This document shows positions 7,101 through 12,823 of a stretch of 12,826 nt of DNA, one piece after another. The stretch's first letter is position 1, and each line of letters begins with the position of its first letter. A program made the translations under genes and the position numbers. The notes under the pieces were generated by a model. That model was given only the letters and a program-made list of their open reading frames with translations. It did not search any database and was not told where the DNA came from. The stretch is from CAYZDV01 sp964477275 (GTDB taxonomy: Bacteria > Acidobacteriota > Aminicenantia > Aminicenantales > Aminicenantaceae). The stretch lies in the NCBI GenBank assembly GCA_964477275.1, contig CAYZDV010000052.1, positions 1 through 12,826 on the forward strand, written 5' to 3'.

Positions 7101-7575
7101 CCTGGATGCCGGCGATTCCTCCTCCAACGATGAGCGTGTCAGGGTTGATTGTGACGCGGACCGTTTCCAGCGGCTCTTGATGAACGACGCGACGGATGGC
7201 GGCCTTGACCAGAGCCGAGGCCTTTTCCGTCGCCGATTGGCGGTCTTTATGGACCCAGGAGCAGTGCTCTCGAATGTTGACCATCTGGAAGAGATACCGG
7301 TTCATGCCGGCCTTCTTACAGGCGTTCCTGAAGGTCCGCTCATGCATCAGGGGGGAGCAGGAGGCAACGACGATGCGGTTGAGCCCTTTCTCGTCGATGT
7401 CCTTAATGATCAGTTCTTGACCTGGCTCGGAGCACATAAACTTGTAGTCCCGGGAGACGACCACATGAGGAGCGCTGACAACGCTGTCCCTGACCTTTTC
7501 CACATCCACAGTCCCCTCGATGTTTGTGCCGCAGTGACAGATGTAGACCCCGATTTTTAAATCGTTATCTTTCAT
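4177..7575 (-). CDS. hdrA: HdrA-type electron-bifurcating flavoprotein with inserted GltD/NfnB-like module
   Basis: The product has 1132 residues, against roughly 650 for ordinary HdrA. In order: the HdrA N-terminal domain (1-135, with YICHCGTNI and ASCSP), the FAD site GGGIAGIQAA (151-160), the HdrA motif LDCSAC (193-198) and a [4Fe-4S] motif C246-C249-C252-C256. Then comes an inserted module. It has an Fer4_20-like Cys set (C296, C300, C335, C339, C343, C347), FAD loop GSGPSG (392-397), NAD(P) loop GGGNTAIDAAR (524-534) with YRRTRKEMP, and AGGDAVHGP (668-676). HdrA resumes with C770-C786, HCVGSRD (867-873), YCSRVCC (879-885), AGCCQGP, and a C-terminal two-cluster ferredoxin (C1067-C1109). 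In HdrABC complexes HdrA's FAD bifurcates electrons between HdrB and ferredoxin. The insert suggests an NAD(P)H branch. ATG 7575 overlaps the hdrB stop (ATGA) and has GGAGG upstream. Confidence 0.95.
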   Translation of the reverse strand: MKDNDLKIGVYICHCGTNIEGTVDVEKVRDSVVSAPHVVVSRDYKFMCSEPGQELIIKDIDEKGLNRIVVASCSPLMHERTFRNACKKAGMNRYLFQMVNIREHCSWVHKDRQSATEKASALVKAAIRRVVHQEPLETVRVTINPDTLIVGGGIAGIQAALEIAESGNKVYLVERDSTIGGKMAKLDKTFPTLDCSACILTPKMVSVAQHENIELYSYSEIEEVSGSLGNFMVRVRKKARYVTDQCKSCGDCSEVCPVKVPNPFEENQAPRSAIYKAFPQAIPNTYVIDKEGQPPCRETCPIGQEAAGYIALIAQRKFAEAARLIRQQNPLPIVCGRVCYHPCETECNRQFVEEPLAIKNLKRFVIDWEMRNDGPQPPEIEKRRPEKVAIIGSGPSGLTCAHDLALKGYNPVIFEKLPVAGGMLAAGIPEYRLPRKLLNYEVDFIKKMGVTIKTGTALGKDISLNALLKQGYQAVYIATGAHKSLKMKIPGEEAFEGVYHGVDYLRNINLGKPQPTGKKVAIVGGGNTAIDAARTALRCGAKEVTILYRRTRKEMPAEEYEIQAAEEEGVKIQYLIAPVEVLGKSGKVAALKCIKMELGEPDSSGRRRPIPVEGSEHELAFDMTIIAVSQSPEIDFVSPKDSLELTKWNTIQANPETLETSIKGVFAGGDAVHGPATVIAAMSDGKRAAEAIDKYLNGETLKDFLSPRPRTLPGRDANCRPHRYAPRFKETPRISRTKMPERDPEVRKNDFEEVELGFSEEEALQEASRCLKCGLCVECHECERVCESSAVKHDMKDEIVELNVGQVLITTGYTTLNSGALAPYGYGMYDEVYTSLEFERIVNSTGPTQGRIVMKNGKEPGAIGIIHCVGSRDINYHPYCSRVCCMYALKFAHLIKDRTDADVYQFYIDMRAFGKGYEEFYSRILDEEVNVIRGKVAEVIKPVLSSNGARPLLIHCEDTLTKKFREIPVDMVVLCNAMEPQPDAEKMARLFSISRSPDGFFLEKHPKLDPTATATDGIYIAGCCQGPKDIPDTVAQASSAAARILAYIAKREVEIEPLQAYIDPELCAGCRLCNALCPYGAISFDSTDNVSRVNEALCKGCGTCVAACPSSASRAKQFSDEQIFAEIEGILE

Positions 7576-8447
7576 CGTCTTTCCTCCGGTTTGTATTCTT
7601 TGAGATCGAAAGGAATGAGACTTCGCTGAATACCCAGTTCTTTTGGACTCCCTCCTAAGGCAAGGCCCAGGGCCTGGGTGAAAAACATGACCGGAAGCTG
7701 AAAATGAGTTTTGAACTTCCTGTTGATTTTGTCCTGGTAAGCCTCCAGGTTGATCTGGCACAGCGGGCAGGTGGTCAGAATAAGGTCGGCTCCGTTCGCC
7801 TCGGCGCATTCCAGGATTTTCTTGTTGAGTTCCAGGGCAACATCCGGATAAGTGGTCATGAGCATCCCCCCGCAGCAGCGAACCTTCATCGGAAAGTAGA
7901 CGTTTTCGACTCCCAGCGCCTCGAAGAGGGAATCCATCATCATCGGGTTCTCCTTGTCGTCAAGGCCGCGGTCAGGCCGCACGATCTGACACCCGTAATA
8001 CTGGGCAATTTTCAGTCCATTCAGGCCGGTCCGGGCCCTGGAGGCGATGTTCTCAATGCCGACATCATTGACCAGGACCTCGAGGGGGTGTCTGACTTTT
8101 ATGCTCAGATTGTATTTGAGGTTGGCCTTTCTCAGGGCCTGGTCGACTTTGGCCTTCATGATGCGGTTTTCTTTGAGAATGCGATGGGTTTTGTACAGAA
8201 TGGTGTAGCAGGAGCTGCAGGGTGAGACCAGGTCATGGCCGTATTTTTCAGCCAGAGCCAGATTTCGAGCGGAAATGACCAGGGAAATGGTCTCCTTTGT
8301 CGCCATGTAATAGGTGGCTCCACAGCAATTCCAGTCTTCGAGTTCCACCAGCTCGAGACCCAGGGTTTTAAAGACAAAACGGAATGATTCATCGTAGCCT
8401 TTGGCCGAGGCTTCGAGGCTGCATCCGGGGTAATATGTGTATTCCAT
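7572..8447 (-). CDS. hdrB: HdrB-like CCG-domain subunit
   Basis: The 291-residue protein has two CCG domains. The first has C9 (YYPGC), C41-C42 (NCCGA) and C77/C80 (CSSC). The second has C153 (YYGC), C191-C192 (RCCGG) and C227/C230 (CPLC). In methanogen HdrB these two sets bind the non-cubane [4Fe-4S] clusters that reduce the CoM-S-S-CoB heterodisulfide. All ten cysteines are present, so both clusters should form. Bacteria lack that heterodisulfide, so the disulfide or other acceptor here is unknown. ATG 8447 has AAGGAG upstream. The gene follows hdrC after 89 bp, the only sizeable gap in the hdr part, and ends in an ATGA overlap with hdrA. I saw no convincing promoter or terminator in the gap. 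Confidence 0.95.
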   Translation of the reverse strand: MEYTYYPGCSLEASAKGYDESFRFVFKTLGLELVELEDWNCCGATYYMATKETISLVISARNLALAEKYGHDLVSPCSSCYTILYKTHRILKENRIMKAKVDQALRKANLKYNLSIKVRHPLEVLVNDVGIENIASRARTGLNGLKIAQYYGCQIVRPDRGLDDKENPMMMDSLFEALGVENVYFPMKVRCCGGMLMTTYPDVALELNKKILECAEANGADLILTTCPLCQINLEAYQDKINRKFKTHFQLPVMFFTQALGLALGGSPKELGIQRSLIPFDLKEYKPEERR

Positions 8448-8536
8448 TCCCGTCTCCTTATGAGGGCGATTGAAGGGTCAAAGATGAATTGTTGACATTT
8501 TTATTATTGCGCTCACACGAGTCCAGCCGGCGGCAT

Positions 8537-9172
8537 TCAAAGCAGTTCTCGAGATTCCCTGACGGGGACCACCATTTCCATGATTTCTGCCTCGCTGAGA
8601 ATCCGGGAGAACGCCCTTATTCCTCTGATTTTCCTGGGCAGAATCCCGATGCGCCCTTTATACAGCAGCTTTAGGAACAGAGGAACGAGTTTGAGGAGCT
8701 TGAAGGGATTTGTCTTGAAAAAATAGGCGACAATGAGTCCGGGCTCATAGCTTCGGCCGTAGTGGTTGGCAAGATGGACGAAGGATCGGGAGAGAGAATA
8801 AACCGGAAACCTTCTGGGAAAGATTTTTTGTTCGATGGCCAACCGCTTCAACGCATACAGGATGTCTGTCACCTGGACACCCTGAGGACATCTGATGGTG
8901 CACGCGTAACAGGAGGCGCAGATCCAGATGGTGCGGCCCGAGAGGATGGATTCAATGTCACCTGCCCGGAAGAGAGCGATAACCTCCCGGGGCGTGATAT
9001 CCATGGTGTAGCTCACCGGACAGGAGCCGGTGCAGGATCCGCACTGAATGCATTTTTTTATGCTCTCTCCTCCAGGAATGTTGTCGACCTGAAGGAGAAA
9101 CGAGTCCCTCAGTGTCGCTTCATATGTTTCTGGAATGGCTTGAAATTCCGAGCTCTTTTTCCCTGCCGTCAT
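8537..9172 (-). CDS. hdrC: HdrC-like iron-sulfur subunit
   Basis: The 211-residue protein carries two ferredoxin-type motifs, C41-C44-C47-C51 (CIQCGSCTGSCP) and C85-C88-C91-C95 (CASCYACTIRCP), and a mostly helical C-terminal half, as in HdrC. It passes electrons from HdrA to HdrB. There are no transmembrane helices of the HdrE or DsrM type, so the complex should be soluble. The LIVAYFF and LLKLVPLFLKLLY stretches (145-170) are hydrophobic but broken by charge and short, and resemble HdrC packing helices. The start overlaps the stop of the second receiver gene (ATGA), and the local Shine-Dalgarno is weak, so translation probably depends on coupling. Confidence 0.93.
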   Translation of the reverse strand: MTAGKKSSEFQAIPETYEATLRDSFLLQVDNIPGGESIKKCIQCGSCTGSCPVSYTMDITPREVIALFRAGDIESILSGRTIWICASCYACTIRCPQGVQVTDILYALKRLAIEQKIFPRRFPVYSLSRSFVHLANHYGRSYEPGLIVAYFFKTNPFKLLKLVPLFLKLLYKGRIGILPRKIRGIRAFSRILSEAEIMEMVVPVRESRELL

Positions 9173-9573
9173 TTCCGGAGCAGCCTCGCGATTCTGGAGA
9201 GGAGGTCTTCGGGCTTGACAGGTTTATCGATGTAATCGTCGGGGCCGGCCATTCCCTGTTCTTCCCCTTTGAACTGAAACCGCGATCCGGTCTTCTCCTT
9301 CACCGCGGAGACGAAGATGATCGGAGTGTCCTTGAATTCTTTGAATTCTCTGGACGTTTTGATCGAATGACAGAGAGAGAATCCGTCAAAGAGGCTGTCC
9401 ATCATGATGTCGAGAAGAATCAGGTCCGGCTTATCGGAGAAGATTTTCTTCTTGGCATCTTCGGGATTCGAAGCTGTCACCACCTCGTAGAGCGCGGACT
9501 CCAGAATCGGGGTCACCGCATCTCTGAAGTCGGGGTCATCGTCGATGACCAGGATTTTTTCTTTTTTTTCCAT
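9169..9573 (-). CDS. Stand-alone response-regulator receiver (second of two)
   Basis: This 134-residue single receiver domain has the acidic cluster DDD (11-13), phospho-acceptor D55 in LILLDIMMDSLFDG, S89 (FVSA) and K117 (DKPV). There is no output domain, so it must act by protein-protein contact or phosphotransfer. An insertion of roughly ten residues in the segment 91-113 (KEKTGSRFQFKGEEQGMAGPDD) lengthens the loop before the conserved lysine, as seen in some CheY-like proteins of phosphorelay systems. ATG 9573 follows an AAAGGAGG site and begins the domain exactly. The stop overlaps the hdrC start. The gene lies between hydrogenase and Hdr genes, so a link to redox control of the complex or to the operon's hybrid kinase is a reasonable inference. 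Confidence 0.92.
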   Translation of the reverse strand: MEKKEKILVIDDDPDFRDAVTPILESALYEVVTASNPEDAKKKIFSDKPDLILLDIMMDSLFDGFSLCHSIKTSREFKEFKDTPIIFVSAVKEKTGSRFQFKGEEQGMAGPDDYIDKPVKPEDLLSRIARLLRK

Positions 9574-9584
9574 TTTTTCCTCCT

Positions 9585-9956
9585 TTATTTGTGAAAGGCG
9601 TTGTGAATTGCCAGTTTCAATTCCTCTTTTCCGAAGGACTTGATGAAGTAAAAAAAGATGTCCTGTTCCCTGACCTTGGCCTCCAGGCTTTTCGTGTTTT
9701 TCCTGGTGGTCATGATGATCTTGATCTCGGGGTCGATGCTCTTGATGACCTTGACCGCTTCGTATCCTCTCATCTCCGGAAGGTTGACATCCATGATCAG
9801 GCAATTGAAAGCGCCTTCGGATATTTTCTGAACGGCGTCGGGCAGTCCCTTGCCTGTCTCAACGCTGTAGCTTTCCTTTTCCAGGAATGCCGTCATCTCT
9901 TTTCTGTCCCTCACGTCGGGGTCGATGATGAGTATTCGTTTTTCGTGCCCGGTCAT
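9585..9956 (-). CDS. Stand-alone response-regulator receiver (first of two)
   Basis: This 123-residue receiver-only protein has D12 in ILIIDPD, phospho-acceptor D56 in LIMDVNLPEMRG, T83/T84 (IMTT) and K106 (FIKSF). The usual second acid of the Mg2+ pair is a proline here (D12-P13-D14), so metal binding may be altered. There is no DNA-binding domain. I chose ATG 9956 because it opens the domain and has GAGGA 8 bases upstream. A longer open frame reaches further upstream but would run through the promoter. It is the first gene behind the sigma-54 promoter and is followed after 11 bp by the second receiver. The two receivers are not near-identical copies, so they may serve as successive relay steps. 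Confidence 0.9.
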   Translation of the reverse strand: MTGHEKRILIIDPDVRDRKEMTAFLEKESYSVETGKGLPDAVQKISEGAFNCLIMDVNLPEMRGYEAVKVIKSIDPEIKIIMTTRKNTKSLEAKVREQDIFFYFIKSFGKEELKLAIHNAFHK

Positions 9957-9982
9957 GCGGAGCGTCCTCATCCAGACCTTAT

Positions 9983-9998
9983 TGCAATCCGTGTGCCA
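9983..9998 (-). promoter_or_regulatory. Sigma-54 (-24/-12) promoter before the receiver-hdrCBA genes
   Basis: The minus strand reads TGGCACACGGATTGCA. This matches the sigma-54 consensus TGGCAC-N5-TTGCA at every defined position, with GG and GC separated by exactly 10 bases. Transcription should start near 9972, giving a leader of about 16 bases that contains the GAGGA site of the first receiver gene. Sigma-54 promoters need an ATP-dependent enhancer-binding protein; none is encoded in the window. The promoter lets receiver, receiver, hdrC, hdrB, hdrA and kinase be induced separately from the hydrogenase subunits. Confidence 0.75.
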
Positions 9999-10034
9999 TA
10001 TCCGAGCGGGGGAAGGCCACAGCCGGGCCGCAAA

Positions 10035-10047
10035 CAAGTTATTGATA
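10035..10047 (-). promoter_or_regulatory. IHF-like site upstream of the sigma-54 promoter
   Basis: TATCAATAACTTG on the minus strand fits the IHF consensus WATCAANNNNTTR at every position and lies in the only AT-rich patch of the gap, about 63-75 bp upstream of the predicted start. IHF commonly bends DNA at such a distance so that an enhancer-bound activator reaches sigma-54 polymerase. Two direct AAGTTAT copies (10036-10042 and 10054-10060, 18 bp apart) overlap or flank it and could be another protein's sites. Confidence 0.45.
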
Positions 10048-10085
10048 AAAAATAAGTTATGAAAACACCGGAAACTACTGGCTGG

Positions 10086-10101
10086 CGTCCTCAGAAGGAC
10101 G
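10086..10101. repeat. Short perfect hairpin in the promoter gap
   Basis: CGTCCT and AGGACG form a 6-bp stem around a 4-base loop between the hydrogenase stop and the IHF-like site. It could be a second activator site or a weak RNA hairpin protecting the 3' end of the hydrogenase message. No U-run follows on the minus strand, so it is not a classical terminator. Confidence 0.3.
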
Positions 10102-10112
10102 AATCTTACGGC

Positions 10113-10129
10113 TGGGGAATTATTCCCCA
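10113..10129. promoter_or_regulatory. 17-bp palindrome, possible enhancer (UAS) for the sigma-54 promoter
   Basis: TGGGGAATTATTCCCCA is a perfect palindrome with 8-bp arms around one central base. It spans the stop codon of the hydrogenase large-subunit gene. Its centre is about 150 bp upstream of the predicted sigma-54 start, a usual distance for enhancer-binding proteins, which often bind palindromes of about 17 bp. It does not match the NtrC or NifA consensus. As RNA it could form a short hairpin, but no U-tract follows. Confidence 0.4.
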
Positions 10130-11928
10130 CCGTTGCGGCAAAATGATTTACCTGTTCTGCTGCGGTTCGTTTCTGCTGGAGACCTGTCTCCGCTTATGAT
10201 TTGTCTGAACACCTTATTGAGAGCCTGCCGGACCGGCCGGGAGATTGTCGACCCCTCCTCCGTTGTCCGGGGTTGAATGCCCAGCACATAGGAGTTTTTC
10301 AGATGGTCATAGCTGATGCTGCTGGAAAGGAAGGGCAGGAGCCTGTGGCTCAAGACGGAGTCGGAGAAGACATAGTGGAGCGGAATGAGAGCCACTTTCC
10401 CGGGCTCCTCTTTGAAATCCACAGCATCGATGAAAACGAGAGGCCGCTCGAGGCCGTTTCTCCAGGGCGACTCCTTTTCCGCGATTTCCCCTTCCAGCCA
10501 GACATCGCTGAGCCCGCGCTTCCTCAGTTTGAGAGCGAGCGCGATGCCCAGGCCGTCGTCCGAGCGGTTGCTTTTTCCCACTCCGACATAGATGGGGGAG
10601 CCGTTTTCCTTGATTTCTGCCAGTTTTTTCATCCAGTTGTCGGCCGGGGCTTTTCTGACCCGGGCCATATGGGCCGAACAACTGATGCAGGGGTCGAAGG
10701 CCCGGACGACCAGGTCCATCCTGTCCCTGATTTTGTCCTCTTCGCCCTCGCGGAGGAGGGCCTGGGCGGCGATGAAGCAGTAGCGTTCGATATCTTCGGC
10801 ATTCTGGGCCGTGGGCGTGATGATGTCGGCACGGGAGACAAGTCCGTCCTTGATCTCATAGGAATGGATGAGAAGACCGCGGGGAGCTTCGACGATACCC
10901 GTCCCCCTTCCCTCTTTTTGTGCGGATTTGACCAGGGACGGGTCAGGGAGCTTCAGCATTTGATCGATGATCCCGGGAATTCTCTCGAAGGCGTAGCAGA
11001 TTTCCAGGGCCTGGGCCGCGTTGTTGAAAAGGGGATTTGTTTTCCAGCGCCGGTTGAAGTATTTTGTGTGCATCTTGCCGGCTTCGCCTTTCAGCCGTTC
11101 TCCGAGGTTGTTCACCCTGGCCAGCGCTCCCACCGAATAGGGCTTGCCGTTGTACCGGCTGCGTTTGGCGTAAGAGTGGGAGACCACGAATTCGCCGGTC
11201 AGTCTTTCATAATCATCCCTGGGGATTTTTTCCCCTGTGGAGAGGATGATCTCGTCTCCGGCGAAGCCGTAGCGGCCCTTTTCCGGATTGCAGCAGGCAT
11301 AGATGGTCTCCTCTTCAGGGACGGAAGGATAATCCAGCTCGCAGAAAAGGCTGACCGTCTTGAGAACAAACGGCATGAACTGGATGGCCCGGCTCTTGAT
11401 CCAGACCAGCTCATCCCTGGAGGGGAATTTGCCGAAGCCGCCGATCACCGGATTCTCGCCGTGAATGTACCGGCCGCTCGCTGTTTTCATGATATGGTTA
11501 CCGAATTCCTTCATCTCCAGGGCGATCTTGACCTCCAGACCGAATTTGGAGGCCATGGCGATGGCGCTGGGAAATCCGACATAATCGGGGAGGGCAAGGT
11601 AATAAGTATGGAGGGAATGGCTTTCGATCATCTCGCCCACGTGCATGAGCTCCCGGAAAAGAGAGACCTTGGCCGGAACCTTCACGGAAAGGGCGTTTTC
11701 CATGGCCCGGAGAGCGGCGTATCTGTGGGAAAGGGTGCAGATGGCGCAGATGCGGGGGACGATGTTGACGTCTTCTTCAGGGGTCTTGCCCAGAACCAGC
11801 CTCTCCACGAGGCGGGGGCCCTCGTTGATGACAAACTTGACATCCGTCACCACCTTGCCGTCGATGGTGGCGGTGACTCCCCCGTTCCCTTCAACCCGGG
11901 CCAGGTGGTCGATCGTGATTTTCTTCAT
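10120..11928 (-). CDS. [NiFe] hydrogenase large subunit fused to a C-terminal maturation-protease-like domain
   Basis: This 602-residue protein has a group 3 (MvhA/FrhA-like) large subunit in residues 1-420. The N-terminal nickel motif is RICAICTLSH (59-68; C61, C64), with Ala where RICGIC is more usual. The C-terminal motif is DPCISCSAH (412-420; C414, C417). In ordinary large subunits the protein is cut just after this His, releasing a short peptide. Here about 180 residues follow, and 445-575 resemble an M52 protease: IYVGVGKSNRSDDGLG (446-461), VFIDAVD (498-504), SHR with H528, and YVLGIQPRTTEEG (547-559). The start overlaps the small-subunit stop (ATGA) and has AGGAG upstream. The last 20 residues are basic and polar. 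The fused domain could cut its own chain, or be an inactive maturation sensor. Confidence 0.92.
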   Translation of the reverse strand: MKKITIDHLARVEGNGGVTATIDGKVVTDVKFVINEGPRLVERLVLGKTPEEDVNIVPRICAICTLSHRYAALRAMENALSVKVPAKVSLFRELMHVGEMIESHSLHTYYLALPDYVGFPSAIAMASKFGLEVKIALEMKEFGNHIMKTASGRYIHGENPVIGGFGKFPSRDELVWIKSRAIQFMPFVLKTVSLFCELDYPSVPEEETIYACCNPEKGRYGFAGDEIILSTGEKIPRDDYERLTGEFVVSHSYAKRSRYNGKPYSVGALARVNNLGERLKGEAGKMHTKYFNRRWKTNPLFNNAAQALEICYAFERIPGIIDQMLKLPDPSLVKSAQKEGRGTGIVEAPRGLLIHSYEIKDGLVSRADIITPTAQNAEDIERYCFIAAQALLREGEEDKIRDRMDLVVRAFDPCISCSAHMARVRKAPADNWMKKLAEIKENGSPIYVGVGKSNRSDDGLGIALALKLRKRGLSDVWLEGEIAEKESPWRNGLERPLVFIDAVDFKEEPGKVALIPLHYVFSDSVLSHRLLPFLSSSISYDHLKNSYVLGIQPRTTEEGSTISRPVRQALNKVFRQIISGDRSPAETNRSRTGKSFCRNGGE

Positions 11929-12707
11929 TTCTTTTCTCCTCGGAGTTTTTCCAGGAAGTCGGCAATGCCTGTGCCGCTGAAGATGCTCATTTTCTTGCGA
12001 ATGAAGTCCTCGTCGAATCCCTTCTCTTTGAGAAGGTGGTACTCGGAAGCGAAGTTGCCTTCAGCCAGCGGACCCCAGCAGCCGACGCAGGGCAGGTTGT
12101 GGTTGATGCAGACCGCGCCGCAGCCGGCTGAGGTGACCGGGCCCAGACAGGGAAGGCCCTTGTTGAGAAGACAGTCGTTATCGTGCCACTTGCATTCCAT
12201 GCAGACAGAGAAGCGGTAGAGCTCCGGCGGATGCCCACGGATGATCCGGTTGAACGTGGAGAGGAACTGTTCTTTGCCGATGGGACAGCCGGGAAGATAA
12301 TAATCGACCTTGATATAGGCATCGATGGGCCGGGACCGGACCGGCCGGGTGTGGGCCATCCTGGTCTTCCCGTAGACCGCACTGAAGTTTTTTTCCCATT
12401 CCTTTTCTTCAGAGAACACAGCCTGGATTCCTCCAAAGCAGGCGCAGATGCCGATGGCCACCACCACTTTGGCCCTTTTTCTGATATCCTCAATTTCCAC
12501 AATTTCCCGCTGCGTGGAGACCGAGCCTTCGACCAGGGCCACGTCCAGTTCGCCGTCGATGTTATCGCTCTTGGCCATCAGGAAGGACTGGATGTCGGCC
12601 GCCTGGAAGATGTCCACCAGCTCCTTTTCGCAGTCGAGGATGAGGAGAGCGTCACCGGCGCAGCCCGTTAGCTCGTAGATTCCGATTTTCAGTCTGTCTT
12701 TTTCCAT
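11925..12707 (-). CDS. [NiFe] hydrogenase small subunit (MvhG-like)
   Basis: This 260-residue cytoplasmic small subunit has no Tat signal or membrane anchor. It begins KIGIYELTGCAGDALLIL, where the proximal-cluster motif is normally CxxC; here it is C16-A-G-D19. The other proximal ligands are present: C88 in GICACFGG and C141 in LPGCP. Residues 169-210 hold eight cysteines (C169, C172, C179, C187, C196, C200, C207, C210), enough for the two further [4Fe-4S] clusters typical of MvhG. The subunit conducts electrons from the NiFe site to the Hdr module. ATG 12707 has TAGGAGG 5 bases upstream. It is the first visible gene of the operon; only 119 bp of upstream sequence lies in the window. It couples by ATGA to the large subunit. 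Confidence 0.9.
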   Translation of the reverse strand: MEKDRLKIGIYELTGCAGDALLILDCEKELVDIFQAADIQSFLMAKSDNIDGELDVALVEGSVSTQREIVEIEDIRKRAKVVVAIGICACFGGIQAVFSEEKEWEKNFSAVYGKTRMAHTRPVRSRPIDAYIKVDYYLPGCPIGKEQFLSTFNRIIRGHPPELYRFSVCMECKWHDNDCLLNKGLPCLGPVTSAGCGAVCINHNLPCVGCWGPLAEGNFASEYHLLKEKGFDEDFIRKKMSIFSGTGIADFLEKLRGEKK

Positions 12708-12744
12708 CCTGACCTCCTAACCTGGATTATTCACGAGTCTTAGG

Positions 12745-12823
12745 TTGCCGTAGATGCGAGGCACAGGGCACGCAGCTGTGGTCCTTCCACCGCAAGTGCC
12801 CTGTAACGAAGCAGATGCGGCAA
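12745..12823. repeat. Long imperfect inverted repeat before the hydrogenase operon
   Basis: Outer arms TTGCCG (12745-12750) and CGGCAA (12818-12823), middle arms ACAGGGCAC (12763-12771) and GTGCCCTGT (12796-12804), and a small hairpin GTGG/CCAC (12778-12790) in the centre together make a nested symmetric structure of 79 bp. It ends 38 bp before the small-subunit start codon. It could be a dispersed palindromic repeat, a leader hairpin or part of an operator. No clear promoter is visible in 12708-12826, and the operon promoter may lie beyond the window. Confidence 0.5.

Noticed and set aside
7576..7809. A 78-residue N-terminal extension of HdrA
   Set aside because: It overlaps the 3' end of hdrB in another frame, looks non-protein-like, and the ATG at 7575 has a strong GGAGG site and starts at the family's N-terminus.
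8448..8536. A second sigma-54 promoter before hdrB (GG-N10-GC spacing in TGGACTCGTGTGAGC)
   Set aside because: Only the GG and GC pairs fit; the rest of the -24 and -12 elements do not match.
9574..9804. A longer start for the second receiver
   Set aside because: The extension lies inside the first receiver gene in another frame, and ATG 9573 has an almost perfect ribosome binding site.
9957..10130. A longer start for the first receiver
   Set aside because: The extra residues have no domain similarity and would run through the sigma-54 promoter and the end of the hydrogenase gene.
10201..12219. A 672-codon open frame on the plus strand opposite the hydrogenase genes
   Set aside because: It is antisense to two genes with clear motifs. 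Its translation shows no family motif and there is no ribosome binding site; it results from the codon bias of the real genes.
12764..12785. A sigma-54-like promoter before the small subunit (GG-N10-GC inside the inverted repeat)
   Set aside because: The -24 and -12 boxes are too far from consensus, and the match lies in the middle of a palindromic repeat.
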